The notes under the pieces were generated by a model that was not told where the DNA came from, did no database searches, and saw only the letters and a program-made list of their open reading frames with translations. A program made the position numbers and the translations under genes. This document shows, piece after piece, positions 25,384 through 33,886 of a stretch of DNA of 64,000 nucleotides; within the stretch, counting starts at the first letter, position 1, and every line of letters begins with the position of its first letter. The DNA is taken from positions 1 through 64,000 of the IMG/VR virus record IMGVR_UViG_3300050821_006280; one strand, 5' to 3'. This DNA comes from a virus.

Positions 25384-26943
25384 TTATCGGCGACGGAATT
25401 GCGTGCCGCCAGCGCCGACTGACGGATCTCGACCGGCACCTGCCGGAAGGCGACGACGCGGCGAGTATCGAGTATCTCCCCGCATATACGCCACCTCTGC
25501 TTTGCGCATATTGTTGTTGTGGACCATATCGCCGTACCTACGCTCGCGCTCTCCAGGCCCACCAAAGACCTGCGCGAGCACGGGGTGATTGGAGCGGAAA
25601 TGATGCAGAGCAGCGGCGCCGACGTTCTTGGCAATACCACCGACCAGCTTGCCCGCCCCACGCACTAGCCGGCGCAACATACCTGGCTTCCTCTCCGCGG
25701 GAGACTCGGGCGCTCCAGCATCTGGTGCAGCTGGAGACCCGGACGTTCCCGCCGCCTGTCCCATAGCCGGCGCTGGAGTCTCCGCGTTGCCGCCCTGCAT
25801 CCGATTCATGGCATTGCTGGCGGCGCCACTGATTCCCTGGGCGGCACGCTTTGTAACATCTCCCAGAGCCCCTAGAGCCGATTTGCCCGCAGCCTTGAGT
25901 CTTGCTCCAAAACCGGGGGCAGCAGGCTGTGGGTCATCAGGAAGGTTGGCGGGACCGTCGTTCTGTCGAGCCACGATATCGTTCGTCGCAGCCTGGACGG
26001 CTTTCTTCTTAGACTTTTCACGTCTGGCAAGACGGTTCGCTTCAACGCCATGCAGCGCTGGATCATCCTTGCGAAGGTCGCCGATTTCATCTGGCGTACC
26101 AGATGACGCGCCCAAATTTGCAATATGCCCTGGCTGTCGTGCCGCAAGCGGATCCTGTCCCTGCGATGACCTCATCTGAGCGCGACGCTGACGCTTTGCC
26201 TGCGCAACTGGATCGTTTGCCATATCCCCTGGTTTGTTGATTTGGGGCGGTGGCGTCCCGCGTCGGGCATGAGCCACGCTGGAGAAATAGCCAGGAGCAG
26301 CACCAACTTCCATAAGCTCATGTTGGGTACGCTCCTGGAGGAACCGATATGTATGTGGACGCGATGCTACGTCAAACCAGGCCTCAGCGAGTGGTTGTCC
26401 TCCGCGCTCAAGACACGCCTCAACCTGCTCGAAATCAGACTCCGAAAGCATCGTGTCGAGCGAAGCAATCGCCTCAACCGTCGCAAATGGCAATGTCGCG
26501 AGCTTGGCGATTAGCAGCTGATCGATTTCATCATGAGCTTCATTGAAGACCGATTGGACAACGCCATCGTACTGTTTTGTTAGCTGTTCCATAGAAGGGA
26601 CAGATCCCTTCTTCAGCTTCGACTTACAGTTACACGCACCCATGCAACTGCATGTACGAGGATTGTTGTAGTCCTCGCTGAGAACACGTGTCAGCTCCCC
26701 AATCAAGTCCATCTTCTTGTCCTCATCGAAGGTTGGAGTGACTCCAAACATATTACGAAGAACAATGGCCACATCAGGAGCAAGCAATGCGCCCACGCCA
26801 CGCTTCTCCAAATACGAGACGATATCTCTCTTTGAGATCGTGTCTCCCTTTTTGAGCTTCTTCTCACCAGCAAGGGCTATGGCCATTTCATCCGGTATAT
26901 ACGGCTCGCCCTGCGAAGTACCTGGTCCCAGATAAAGTTGCAT
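25384..26943 (-). CDS. large low-complexity virion-region protein (519 aa)
   Basis: The ATG at 26943 (MQLYLGPGTSQ) is chosen because the frame extends further only into the upstream gene. An N-terminal helical domain is followed by a Cys cluster (CSCMGACNCKSKLKKG near 95-110) that may bind a metal. The middle (DEIDQLLIAKLATLPFATVEAIASLD) is helical, and residues from about 230 to the end are low-complexity, Ala/Gly/Pro/Arg-rich and probably disordered, ending in a strongly basic RRR tail. A basic disordered tail suggests DNA or head-interior contact. Function unknown. Confidence 0.5.
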   Translation of the reverse strand: MQLYLGPGTSQGEPYIPDEMAIALAGEKKLKKGDTISKRDIVSYLEKRGVGALLAPDVAIVLRNMFGVTPTFDEDKKMDLIGELTRVLSEDYNNPRTCSCMGACNCKSKLKKGSVPSMEQLTKQYDGVVQSVFNEAHDEIDQLLIAKLATLPFATVEAIASLDTMLSESDFEQVEACLERGGQPLAEAWFDVASRPHTYRFLQERTQHELMEVGAAPGYFSSVAHARRGTPPPQINKPGDMANDPVAQAKRQRRAQMRSSQGQDPLAARQPGHIANLGASSGTPDEIGDLRKDDPALHGVEANRLARREKSKKKAVQAATNDIVARQNDGPANLPDDPQPAAPGFGARLKAAGKSALGALGDVTKRAAQGISGAASNAMNRMQGGNAETPAPAMGQAAGTSGSPAAPDAGAPESPAERKPGMLRRLVRGAGKLVGGIAKNVGAAALHHFRSNHPVLAQVFGGPGERERRYGDMVHNNNMRKAEVAYMRGDTRYSPRRRLPAGAGRDPSVGAGGTQFRRR

Positions 26944-26953
26944 GTCCTGGCCT

Positions 26954-27445
26954 CTAGGGAGGAGTGATGCGCCGTTCCGCACCGAATTCGGTGCGACGCT
27001 TCAAATAGAGCTTAAACTGAACGAAAGAGGCCGTGTCATTGACATGGCCATCATTATTCACCTTGATCACATCAAAGAACATACCCTTTCCCAGCGATTT
27101 CGCATCGTGATATGGCGTTCGCCATGCCTCGATGACATCTGCCTCGCTAGGGTACGGAGCTTCTTGTTCATCAAGATCGATCCGTGAAATTACACATAGA
27201 CAGTCGAAGTTATAGCCAAATCCTTGCTCGCCAGCTTCTGGTTCCAGGTTCGGCCACTGAAACCATGCCGACACGCGGAACGGGCCTAAAGTCTGGCGCT
27301 GGATTGGTTCGCCGTATAGAGGATCAATCTTATACTTCGCCCGATTCATGGCGTAGTAATTGATATCGTCTCCGGCCAAGGCATTCAGCTCAGAGGCAAT
27401 GCTGTCGAAGTACTCCAGCTCGCTATCGTCTAGCAGCTTACCCAT
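26954..27445 (-). CDS. head-tail connector-region protein (163 aa)
   Basis: Mixed alpha/beta. Starts MGKLLDDSELEYFDSIASELN; has GPFRVSAWFQWPNLEPEAG and FGYNFDCLCVISRIDLDEQE. The stop shares bases with the next start region and the start overlaps the upstream stop by 1 nt. Neck or tail-terminator proteins are typical here, but no homology was recognised. Confidence 0.5.
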   Translation of the reverse strand: MGKLLDDSELEYFDSIASELNALAGDDINYYAMNRAKYKIDPLYGEPIQRQTLGPFRVSAWFQWPNLEPEAGEQGFGYNFDCLCVISRIDLDEQEAPYPSEADVIEAWRTPYHDAKSLGKGMFFDVIKVNNDGHVNDTASFVQFKLYLKRRTEFGAERRITPP

Positions 27446-27846
27446 TAGTCCTGGCGTGCGGCCTTTACCTGCTTCTCAAAGTATTTGAACTTAGCTGGAT
27501 CGTCCTTAGCCCGCGACTTCGAGGCGCTCTTGGCTGCACCCTTCTTGGTCAGATCCGCCGATCCTTTTTTATAGTTCCCTGCCTTCTGCATCGACGCACG
27601 GCAGATCGCAAAAGCACCGGACATGTCCCTGCCCTGCTTCTTCATTACATCTGCAACGCAGCGCCGTTCGATTGTTGGCGTGTGTTTGCGTTCCTCAGCA
27701 AATAAGGAGCGAACAAAGCTCTCACCCATCGCAACGCTTGGAGAGATCAATGGAGGCGACGAAACAATGTTCGCGTCATAATCGTTCCGTCTTAGCCACT
27801 CCGGCCAATCCTCATCCTTCTCTGGCTTCTTTGGACTCTTGGCCAT
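27445..27846 (-). CDS. basic head-region protein (133 aa)
   Basis: ATG at 27846 (MAKSPKKPEKDEDW) is favoured over the upstream GTG because an AGG ribosome site is well placed. Lys-rich at both ends. The middle ERRCVADVMKKQGRDMSGAFAICRASMQKAG has a pattern of regularly spaced Cys and Met. The gene starts inside the preceding stop region. Function unknown; a head-completion role is possible. Confidence 0.5.
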   Translation of the reverse strand: MAKSPKKPEKDEDWPEWLRRNDYDANIVSSPPLISPSVAMGESFVRSLFAEERKHTPTIERRCVADVMKKQGRDMSGAFAICRASMQKAGNYKKGSADLTKKGAAKSASKSRAKDDPAKFKYFEKQVKAARQD

Positions 27847-27854
27847 TCGACGCC

Positions 27855-28271
27855 TCACTTGTCTAGCATTCCGCGGACCTTGGTGTAGGCCATCCCGAGT
27901 GGTGTGTACTTCTTCCAGGCACCGACGGCCTTTGGAGCGAGCTTACCCCCAACATATGATCCAGCAGGACCAAGCTCAGCACCCGCCATCTTCCCAACGG
28001 TCGACGCAACAGCAGCTTCTCCAGGCGTTGTCTCATCTGGATTGTAGGCCTCTTCAGGACTATGGATCATTGCCTTCCCGAGCCGGCGCTGAGCTTTATT
28101 GAAGCGCTTAGCAGTATTTCCACGATCGGTGGCGTTCGAGAGATGCTTTCGCCAGCGTGTTTGATAGGCCTTTTCACTGCTTGCCTTGGCCATCTTCGTT
28201 ATCGCCGATTGCATAGGCCCCTCACTGAGAACGGTCCGAGCTTCAGCAATAATCTTGGCGAATGCAGACAT
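27855..28271 (-). CDS. small basic head-region protein (138 aa)
   Basis: Helical N-terminus (IIAEARTVLSEGPMQSAITKMAKA), an Arg/Lys-rich central helix (WRKHLSNATDRGNTAKRF), then a Gly/Ala-rich hydrophobic stretch (VGKMAGAELGPAGSYVGGKLAPKAVG) with glycine-zipper spacing. Might associate with membranes or the head interior. No family recognised; context only. Confidence 0.5.
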   Translation of the reverse strand: MSAFAKIIAEARTVLSEGPMQSAITKMAKASSEKAYQTRWRKHLSNATDRGNTAKRFNKAQRRLGKAMIHSPEEAYNPDETTPGEAAVASTVGKMAGAELGPAGSYVGGKLAPKAVGAWKKYTPLGMAYTKVRGMLDK

Positions 28272-28279
28272 GGTCGCTC

Positions 28280-29017
28280 CTAGCCCACAACGAAGGGCAT
28301 TGGCATTGCGCTGTCGACAATCTCCTGCTCCAGCTTTTCAAATTCCTGGGCCGCTTGCTGAAGCAATTCATTGCCATTCAATCGCGTCATGCCTTGGGCA
28401 GTTGGATAGGCATCATACTTGGAGCGGATCATCCCCAAGTCTCTCTTTGCCCACGCCAGAGCAAATCTCTTCACGAGATCGTGATCTCGTTCTGGAAGTT
28501 GCTCAATAGTGTTGACCGTACTCTTGTACTCAACGACTGCTAGACCGCCCCCCTTTGGATCAGGCAGAATGAGCAACTTCTTGCGATAGGGGAAGAATAG
28601 CCAGTTGGCTTCGGCGTTAAGTACCCGCTTAGCCATGTCGGTGTATTGAAGGGCTTGTACAAAGGAACTGTATAAGCCAACTGAGCTTGGAGCGGCAAAG
28701 ACGTTGTACGGGATCTTCTCGTCGGCAATGATGTTTGGCGCAAAGATCAGGCTGATATCGAGAGGAGACACCTGAAACGAGACATCGATTACCGCGTCAC
28801 AGTCTGGAGGGACGTCGTATTCCGTCTGTCCGCCATAGAGCGGGATGTTAACCATCCGCTCTACACCCTTCTTAGCGGCGAACCAGCGCTTTGCTTCTTG
28901 TACTGCGTCCGTTAGATGATCCTCGTCAAGTTCGACTTTGAGGACTGGAGCACCAAGCCGACGCTTGATCCACTTTTTTAGTTCCGGCTCCTTAAACAAC
29001 TGAAGATCGGCGGCCAT
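28280..29017 (-). CDS. neck protein, gp13/gp14-like
   Basis: 245 aa. An N-terminal helix (LFKEPELKKWIKRRLGAPVLKVELDEDHLTDAVQEAKRWF), a central beta region (NIPLYGGQTEYDVPPDCDAVIDVSF, KLLILPDPKGGGLAVVEY) and a C-terminal helix (LVKRFALAWAKRDLGMIRSKY) form the layout of T4-type neck proteins of the head-completion group in large myophages. Position between capsid and sheath agrees. Identity as gp13 versus gp14 type is not resolved. Confidence 0.6.
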   Translation of the reverse strand: MAADLQLFKEPELKKWIKRRLGAPVLKVELDEDHLTDAVQEAKRWFAAKKGVERMVNIPLYGGQTEYDVPPDCDAVIDVSFQVSPLDISLIFAPNIIADEKIPYNVFAAPSSVGLYSSFVQALQYTDMAKRVLNAEANWLFFPYRKKLLILPDPKGGGLAVVEYKSTVNTIEQLPERDHDLVKRFALAWAKRDLGMIRSKYDAYPTAQGMTRLNGNELLQQAAQEFEKLEQEIVDSAMPMPFVVG

Positions 29018-29035
29018 GTTCTAACTCCTAACCGA

Positions 29036-29383
29036 TCAGCTGTTGCTTCCAGAACTACTACCCTCGTCATTCGGTGAGAGGACGCGACGACGACGAGAAG
29101 CTCTTTGCGCCTCGCGATGGTCGCTGAACTGCTTCTCCGGCTGTGCGTCAGGAACGACCACAACTGGTTCGATTGGCTGCGGAACGATCACTACAGGTAC
29201 GTCCACCGGATCTGTACTGACCTCCGCCGTTGCAGGAGCATCCACTTCCACTCTGACAACGTAGTCCAACGCAACGAATGGTTCCCATTCCTCGCCATAA
29301 ACGATCTCGTCATGCAGTAGCATCCCGGATCGATCTGGATAAGGAACCGGACCACTATTAGGATGCCTCTTATAGGCGTTCAC
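29036..29383 (-). CDS. hypothetical virion-region protein (115 aa)
   Basis: The first 45 residues look folded (SGMLLHDEIVYGEEWEPFVAL). The rest is a low-complexity stretch of valines and prolines (VDVPVVIVPQPIEPVVVVPD) followed by a basic RRRR tail and a Ser-rich end. Likely disordered C-terminal half. No family recognised. Confidence 0.5.
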   Translation of the reverse strand: MNAYKRHPNSGPVPYPDRSGMLLHDEIVYGEEWEPFVALDYVVRVEVDAPATAEVSTDPVDVPVVIVPQPIEPVVVVPDAQPEKQFSDHREAQRASRRRRVLSPNDEGSSSGSNS

Positions 29384-29418
29384 GTGGCCCTCCAGTTACA
29401 GCCCGTCGCTTCCAGCTA

Positions 29419-30399
29419 CTAGGCGACGACCATGTACCAAACGTTGACCACGACATTACCAGCAGTGCATGTGCTCATATTGACGGTCGAGCTGACGTGA
29501 GCATGCAGCTGTTGGGTGCCCTGAGGGGCCATTGGGTAACCAAGAGCACCTGCCACGCCAGCCTTCGGAAATCCAGACTGACCAACTGAGACGTTGACGT
29601 TCGCTGCAATATCCGCAGCGCCAGCTCCGCCAAGCGACACGTTCCATACGGCATGCGTCGCATCGTCAACGCCAGTGAAAGTTCCCTCGCCAACGTCATA
29701 GCCAATGATTCTGGCATTCGCTGGGAGAGCGGCACCGATGTTGATATTCCCAGAGGTTGCAGCGCCCAACGCTGCAATGGTGGTGTTCGTGAGGGTAACC
29801 GTAACCTTCTGGGGCTTCGTTGGAATGGTTGGGTTTGGATAGCTTCCCGCCAGATCGCCGCCAGCAGCGCCGGTTGGTGCGCCAGCAGGAGCCACTAGGC
29901 TTCCCAACCACTCCGTGGCGTATCGAACGAACCGAGCACGGCCGTAGTTGGAAGCGATGACCAGGTTGGCGCCACCGTTGACAGTTCCAGCGGCAGGCGT
30001 GACCGTGATATTGTTCGTTCCACCGTCACCAGTTGCGTCGATAACTTCCACCACCATTCCCACATAGGGAGTCGGTGGCAAAGTGACAGCCACGGCGCCA
30101 GGCGCTGCCAGCTTGGTCAAAACGACCGAGTCTAGCTGGGTCATCACCACCGGAGTAACCGTAGCCACTCGCGTTGTTGATTGGTTGATGTCATATCCAA
30201 CCGGCAATGCGTCGTGGGTCTCCTTGGCGAGAACCACGCTGACCTTGCCAGCGAGGACCAAATCCTTCAGCTCAGTCTGCCGATCCAGATCGGACGACGT
30301 GTACGAGAACGTGACAGCTGCGCTCGGCGCAAGCGTCTTGTCGTCCAGAAAGGCAATATCGACAGGAGCGCTTGAAATGTTCGTAATAGTGACCTGCAT
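29419..30399 (-). CDS. head decoration / head fibre-like protein
   Basis: 326 aa, beta-rich. The middle carries the AGGDLAGSYPNPTI motif that recurs in phage fibre and decoration proteins as a linker between an N-terminal attachment domain and a C-terminal beta domain. It is the first gene after the capsid terminator. The C-terminal half (VTLTNTTIAALGAATSGNINIGAALPANARIIGYDVG) looks like a compact beta sandwich. Attachment to the capsid is inferred from place. A TATGAT hexamer on the minus strand (30436-30431) may be its -10 element. Confidence 0.65.
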   Translation of the reverse strand: MQVTITNISSAPVDIAFLDDKTLAPSAAVTFSYTSSDLDRQTELKDLVLAGKVSVVLAKETHDALPVGYDINQSTTRVATVTPVVMTQLDSVVLTKLAAPGAVAVTLPPTPYVGMVVEVIDATGDGGTNNITVTPAAGTVNGGANLVIASNYGRARFVRYATEWLGSLVAPAGAPTGAAGGDLAGSYPNPTIPTKPQKVTVTLTNTTIAALGAATSGNINIGAALPANARIIGYDVGEGTFTGVDDATHAVWNVSLGGAGAADIAANVNVSVGQSGFPKAGVAGALGYPMAPQGTQQLHAHVSSTVNMSTCTAGNVVVNVWYMVVA

Positions 30400-30501
30400 G
30401 GTGTCCTCTCCGGTGGATTATTTACCCAGTATCATATCTGACCTATCACCGCAAATCGTCTAGCAGTAAAGCGATCAGATGTTACCTGGATTTACCCCTG
30501 A

Positions 30502-30543
30502 TAAACGGAAAGGCCAGCAAAGTAGCCCTGGCCTTTCCGTTTA
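30502..30543 (-). terminator. strong hairpin terminator after the capsid gene
   Basis: A perfect 16-bp inverted repeat (30502-30517 and 30528-30543; outer bases TAAACGG / CCGTTTA) with a 10-nt loop lies 18 nt past the stop of the major capsid gene. The outer pairs are A/T, so each strand ends in TTTA, and it could work in both directions. The long U-tract of a classic intrinsic terminator is missing. It probably isolates or stabilises the abundant capsid transcript. The rest of the 30400-30561 gap shows no gene. Confidence 0.8.
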
Positions 30544-30561
30544 CTACTATCTGCCTACCGC

Positions 30562-32037
30562 TTACAGGCCGCTAACCGTCAGCTGCCCGTAGTACTCGGT
30601 ACGGAGCACCTTCTTGCCGTAACGAGTACGCAGACCCTTGCGGAACGAGAAGTCCGCCGGATCGAGGAAGGTTGGCGTGACCTGGAGCGGGATGTATGGC
30701 GCCCACACGTAGCCAGCGTCGAGGAAGCTTGCTCCCTTGAGGCCGATCAGCATCGCGTTCGTGGTGAAGAACGGATCCTCGTACACCACCCACTTGTTCA
30801 TGAGGGTGCCGACCTTATAGATGCCGAACTGGCCATGCTGGGTCAGCGGACGCGGCAGATCAGCCGGACCGTACGGCGAGGCTCCGCCCGACACCCATAG
30901 CGGACGGAAGTCGCCATGCGTCGTAAGCTGAGCCAGACGCGCGCTGATCTCTGGCGAGGTGACGATGAAGTTCGCCGGAGCGCGGAGCGTCTTCTTGTGG
31001 ATCAGGTTCGAGATCGTGCTGATCTTGGTGATCATTGCACGCAGATGGTCGATCTCGGGGATGCCAGCAGGCGGCGTCAGCGAGAACGTATCCGTGGTTC
31101 CACCCGAATTGACATAGAGATCATTGATGATCTCGCGGTCGATTTCGAGCGCGATCTCCTGGGCAATGCCCGATACCAGCTCGGTCTCAGCGTCCAGACC
31201 GTGGAAGGCACGGAGGTCTTCTGCTGCTTCCGAAGACCACAGAGCCTTGAGGCGACGCGGAACTGCCTCGATCGGGCTCTTGCTGATATCCAGGTTGACC
31301 TGGGGGATCTTGGTGTTCAGCTCACCATCATAGTAGTACGTGGCGATGATCTGGTTGTTCAACGCCGGAGCGGCCGTGAACTTGAACGCCGACAGCGCGC
31401 CGTTGCCGTAGTTCAGGGCACCACCAGTCACGGCACCAGTAAAGCCACCTGCACCGTTGTCAGTCGCAGACTGAATGATGTTGCCCGACGAATCGACTTC
31501 CTGGATGATCGTCGAGTAACCGCGCGATACGTCCAGAGGACGCAGCGGGGTCCACGCCAGAACTGCTGCGAGAGCAGCACCAGCGCCACCGAAATTGGTA
31601 CCATCACCGATCGCGAGCACTTCGCCGGCAACCTTCTCCGACGAATAGTCACGATCGAAGTCGCGCGGGAAGATGTTGCCAGCCTGCGTCTTCCCCTTGT
31701 TCGATCCATACTTGTAATCGAAGAAGAAGACCGCTCCAACGGGGGCCGTCATCGGCTGAACCGAGACGATCTCGTTGGCAATCAGGTTCGGGAACACCCG
31801 GCGCAGAACCGGGAAGATGAACTTGGTGAAGGAGCCGACGTTGATCGTCTTCGTCTCCTCTTCCAGGCTTTGGAGCCACTGGCTCTCATTCTCCATGAGC
31901 ATGGCTGTGACACCACGCGTATATGGATCCTTGATTCCTTCCAGAAGCTCATGCCACTTACCCACGAGCGACTGGACGAAACCCTTATCCGCAATACTGC
32001 GGCGGGCCTCGGTCAGCTGGATGTCTCTCGCTTCCAT
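30562..32037 (-). CDS. major capsid protein (T4 gp23-like)
   Basis: 491 aa from the ATG at 32037, chosen because a GGAGG site lies 7-8 nt upstream; the frame is open further into the protease gene. The core VFPNLIANEIVSVQPMTAPVG is nearly the T4 gp23 signature, followed by an FFDYKYG segment; the typical C-terminal AGYVWAPYIPLQVTP section is present. The N-terminal ~60 residues are helical and probably a delta-domain removed by the prohead protease. HK97-fold capsid subunit. A long plus-strand open frame opposite this gene is only its shadow. Confidence 0.95.
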   Translation of the reverse strand: MEARDIQLTEARRSIADKGFVQSLVGKWHELLEGIKDPYTRGVTAMLMENESQWLQSLEEETKTINVGSFTKFIFPVLRRVFPNLIANEIVSVQPMTAPVGAVFFFDYKYGSNKGKTQAGNIFPRDFDRDYSSEKVAGEVLAIGDGTNFGGAGAALAAVLAWTPLRPLDVSRGYSTIIQEVDSSGNIIQSATDNGAGGFTGAVTGGALNYGNGALSAFKFTAAPALNNQIIATYYYDGELNTKIPQVNLDISKSPIEAVPRRLKALWSSEAAEDLRAFHGLDAETELVSGIAQEIALEIDREIINDLYVNSGGTTDTFSLTPPAGIPEIDHLRAMITKISTISNLIHKKTLRAPANFIVTSPEISARLAQLTTHGDFRPLWVSGGASPYGPADLPRPLTQHGQFGIYKVGTLMNKWVVYEDPFFTTNAMLIGLKGASFLDAGYVWAPYIPLQVTPTFLDPADFSFRKGLRTRYGKKVLRTEYYGQLTVSGL

Positions 32038-32056
32038 TGAAATTTCCTCCGTGTTC

Positions 32057-33721
32057 CTAGTTTGTGATCCCCGAGAGAGCACGGAGCTGCTCTAGCGAGA
32101 GCCCGAGCCCGTGGTAATCTTGGGAGTTGCCGTTCTTCGCAGAACCGTTCTGGTTTCCGCGTTCCTCGTGTTCGAGGACTGCTTCACGCGTCTGAGCCGA
32201 TCCGGCTAGCTTGCGCACGCGTTCACGTGCTTCTTCGATCGTCACCGGATCGCGACGCGGCTCTCTGAACTTCGAGAGAAGCGTGTCAACATCCTCTTTC
32301 GAGCCGATGTTGGCGTTTTCCAGGAGAACGCGGACTTCGCCAGCGCGAGGGTGATTCGCCAAGCGCTGCTCGACGTAGGTCTGGAGGCTGAGCTGCTTCG
32401 TTGCCTCCAAAGCCTTTTCTGTCGCGAGGCGGAGTTTCTTGTTCTCCTCCTCCAGCCGCATGATCTCGGAATCACGCTCCTCCTTCTGCGAAGCGGTCTT
32501 CTGGATTTCCTCAACGATCGCTTCAACCTTGGCGTTGATCGCCTCGACCGACTCGTAGACCTTCACGTCACCGACGAGCTTGCGAATCAGCTCTGCCTGT
32601 GGAATCCCATGGAGCAGACCTTCGAGATGGAAGCGGTAGCCGGCTTCCTTGGCAATAGCGGCGAGCTTTTCGTTCTCCTCTGCCAGCTTCACCATCTTCA
32701 GCTCTTGCTCGGCAAGCTTCGACTGAAGGGCCTCGATCTGCTGTTCTTTGGTCTTCACCACCGACTCGACATCCGATGGGATCACGAACGGCCGGAGCAT
32801 CTCCTTGACCTGCTCCAACGCTGCCTTGGCACCTGCAACAGCTGGATCGCTGAGAAGCTTGTTGCGCTCCTCTTGGGCAATCTGCTCGCGTGCATCGGCA
32901 AGAGCCTGCTGGAGTTGCTCAGCAAAGGTTCCACGAAGATCGCTTGCAGCTTCCTGACGTGCTGCTGTGATCTTTTTCGCCCAGATATCCGCGCCCTTCT
33001 TCTCGTACTCACGCTCCGCGTCGTGCATGAACGACTCGTACAGCGCGGGATTCTCCTTGCGGAGCTTCTCCAGGGTCAGATCCTTGCTCATCACTGCCTC
33101 CACCTGGACCGTTTCCGGCCGCGGCTTAGTCGTCGTCTTGGTGATCGTCACGGGTGCTGACGGCTTTGCTTCCACCACGTTTGCAGGCTCAGACTTCTTC
33201 GCTTCCGCGTGAATCGTCGGATACGAAGTGACATTGGCCGGCTCAGCCACGAAATCGAAAGTCATGAGCCGGTAGTCTTCCTGCACTACATCCTCACCCT
33301 TCATGTTCGGGCGAGTTGTTCCAAAACCACGCGAAGACACACCGACCTGTCCACTCGCGTCAAGGATCGCTTTCAGGTTTCGACCTTCAGCGGTATCGAG
33401 GATCTCTGCCTCGCCCACCACCACGCCGTTCTCCATATGGAGACCAGTAATGATGTGCGAGACACGCTTGAGCTGGGTACGTCCGTCCATCGGGTGATCC
33501 AGCTCGCCATAAACTTTGCGTTCTTGGATCGACTTCGAGAGACGAGAGAGTTCACGCTCCCAGAGCTTCAGTGGGTAGACACGCTTGTTCTCAGTAGCGA
33601 GATCCGCCCGCGCGAATTCACCTCGGGCGACGATCCTTGGACGACCGCCTCCCTTGCTACTGTTGTCCTCAAGGAGCTGCACCTTGAAGTTCAGCGTGTC
33701 GACGAGAAGTTTCTTTTCCAT
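32057..33721 (-). CDS. prohead protease fused to a scaffold domain
   Basis: 554 aa from the ATG at 33721, with GGAAGGA upstream. Residues 1-165 are the T4 gp21-type prohead protease: the ARADLATENKRVYP region, GELDHP (His76), GVSSRG (Ser129/130) and FDFVAEPA, consistent with a Ser-His herpes-protease-like fold. From about 210 to 500 the protein is a charged, heptad-rich coiled coil that resembles a scaffold protein. One polypeptide may therefore supply both functions separated in T4 (gp21 and gp22). The gene lies directly before the capsid gene. Self-cleavage between the parts is likely, but no site is proven. Confidence 0.88.
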   Translation of the reverse strand: MEKKLLVDTLNFKVQLLEDNSSKGGGRPRIVARGEFARADLATENKRVYPLKLWERELSRLSKSIQERKVYGELDHPMDGRTQLKRVSHIITGLHMENGVVVGEAEILDTAEGRNLKAILDASGQVGVSSRGFGTTRPNMKGEDVVQEDYRLMTFDFVAEPANVTSYPTIHAEAKKSEPANVVEAKPSAPVTITKTTTKPRPETVQVEAVMSKDLTLEKLRKENPALYESFMHDAEREYEKKGADIWAKKITAARQEAASDLRGTFAEQLQQALADAREQIAQEERNKLLSDPAVAGAKAALEQVKEMLRPFVIPSDVESVVKTKEQQIEALQSKLAEQELKMVKLAEENEKLAAIAKEAGYRFHLEGLLHGIPQAELIRKLVGDVKVYESVEAINAKVEAIVEEIQKTASQKEERDSEIMRLEEENKKLRLATEKALEATKQLSLQTYVEQRLANHPRAGEVRVLLENANIGSKEDVDTLLSKFREPRRDPVTIEEARERVRKLAGSAQTREAVLEHEERGNQNGSAKNGNSQDYHGLGLSLEQLRALSGITN

Positions 33722-33886
33722 CAGTCCTTCCGCCACCTGAATCGCCCACGCATCTGAAGTCTCGCGATTGGCGATTTGCTCTGATTCGTTACCCGACGCT
33801 TTACTTGTCCAACGTCAGGCTTCTCGTACCCGATCAACTCCTGGCGACCGGAGGAGTACTGAGTTCTCCTCCCGCGCTGCCATTCG
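33722..33886 (-). other. gap with hairpin and a stop-free coding-like frame
   Basis: An inverted repeat GGAGGAG / CTCCTCC (33850-33856 and 33866-33872) follows the upstream stop. One minus-strand frame has no stop from within the 3' end of the upstream gene to a TGA at 33723-33721, which forms a TGATG overlap with the protease ATG. Its peptide is Arg/Lys/Gln-rich, and its only early start is a TTG at 33837 directly after AGGAG. It may be a small basic protein, a frameshift extension of the acidic upstream protein, or chance. Confidence 0.35.

Noticed and set aside
30916-32040. 374-residue plus-strand open frame opposite the capsid gene
   Set aside because: It is Arg/Asp-rich with no domain, lacks a ribosome site and mirrors the codon pattern of the capsid gene on the other strand.
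32351-33160. 269-residue plus-strand open frame opposite the protease-scaffold gene
   Set aside because: Leu/Arg-rich complement of a coiled-coil coding sequence; no start signal or family.
33850-33872. GGAGGAG/CTCCTCC hairpin as a true terminator
   Set aside because: No U-tract follows and the frame around it stays open, so it is kept only as part of the gap description.
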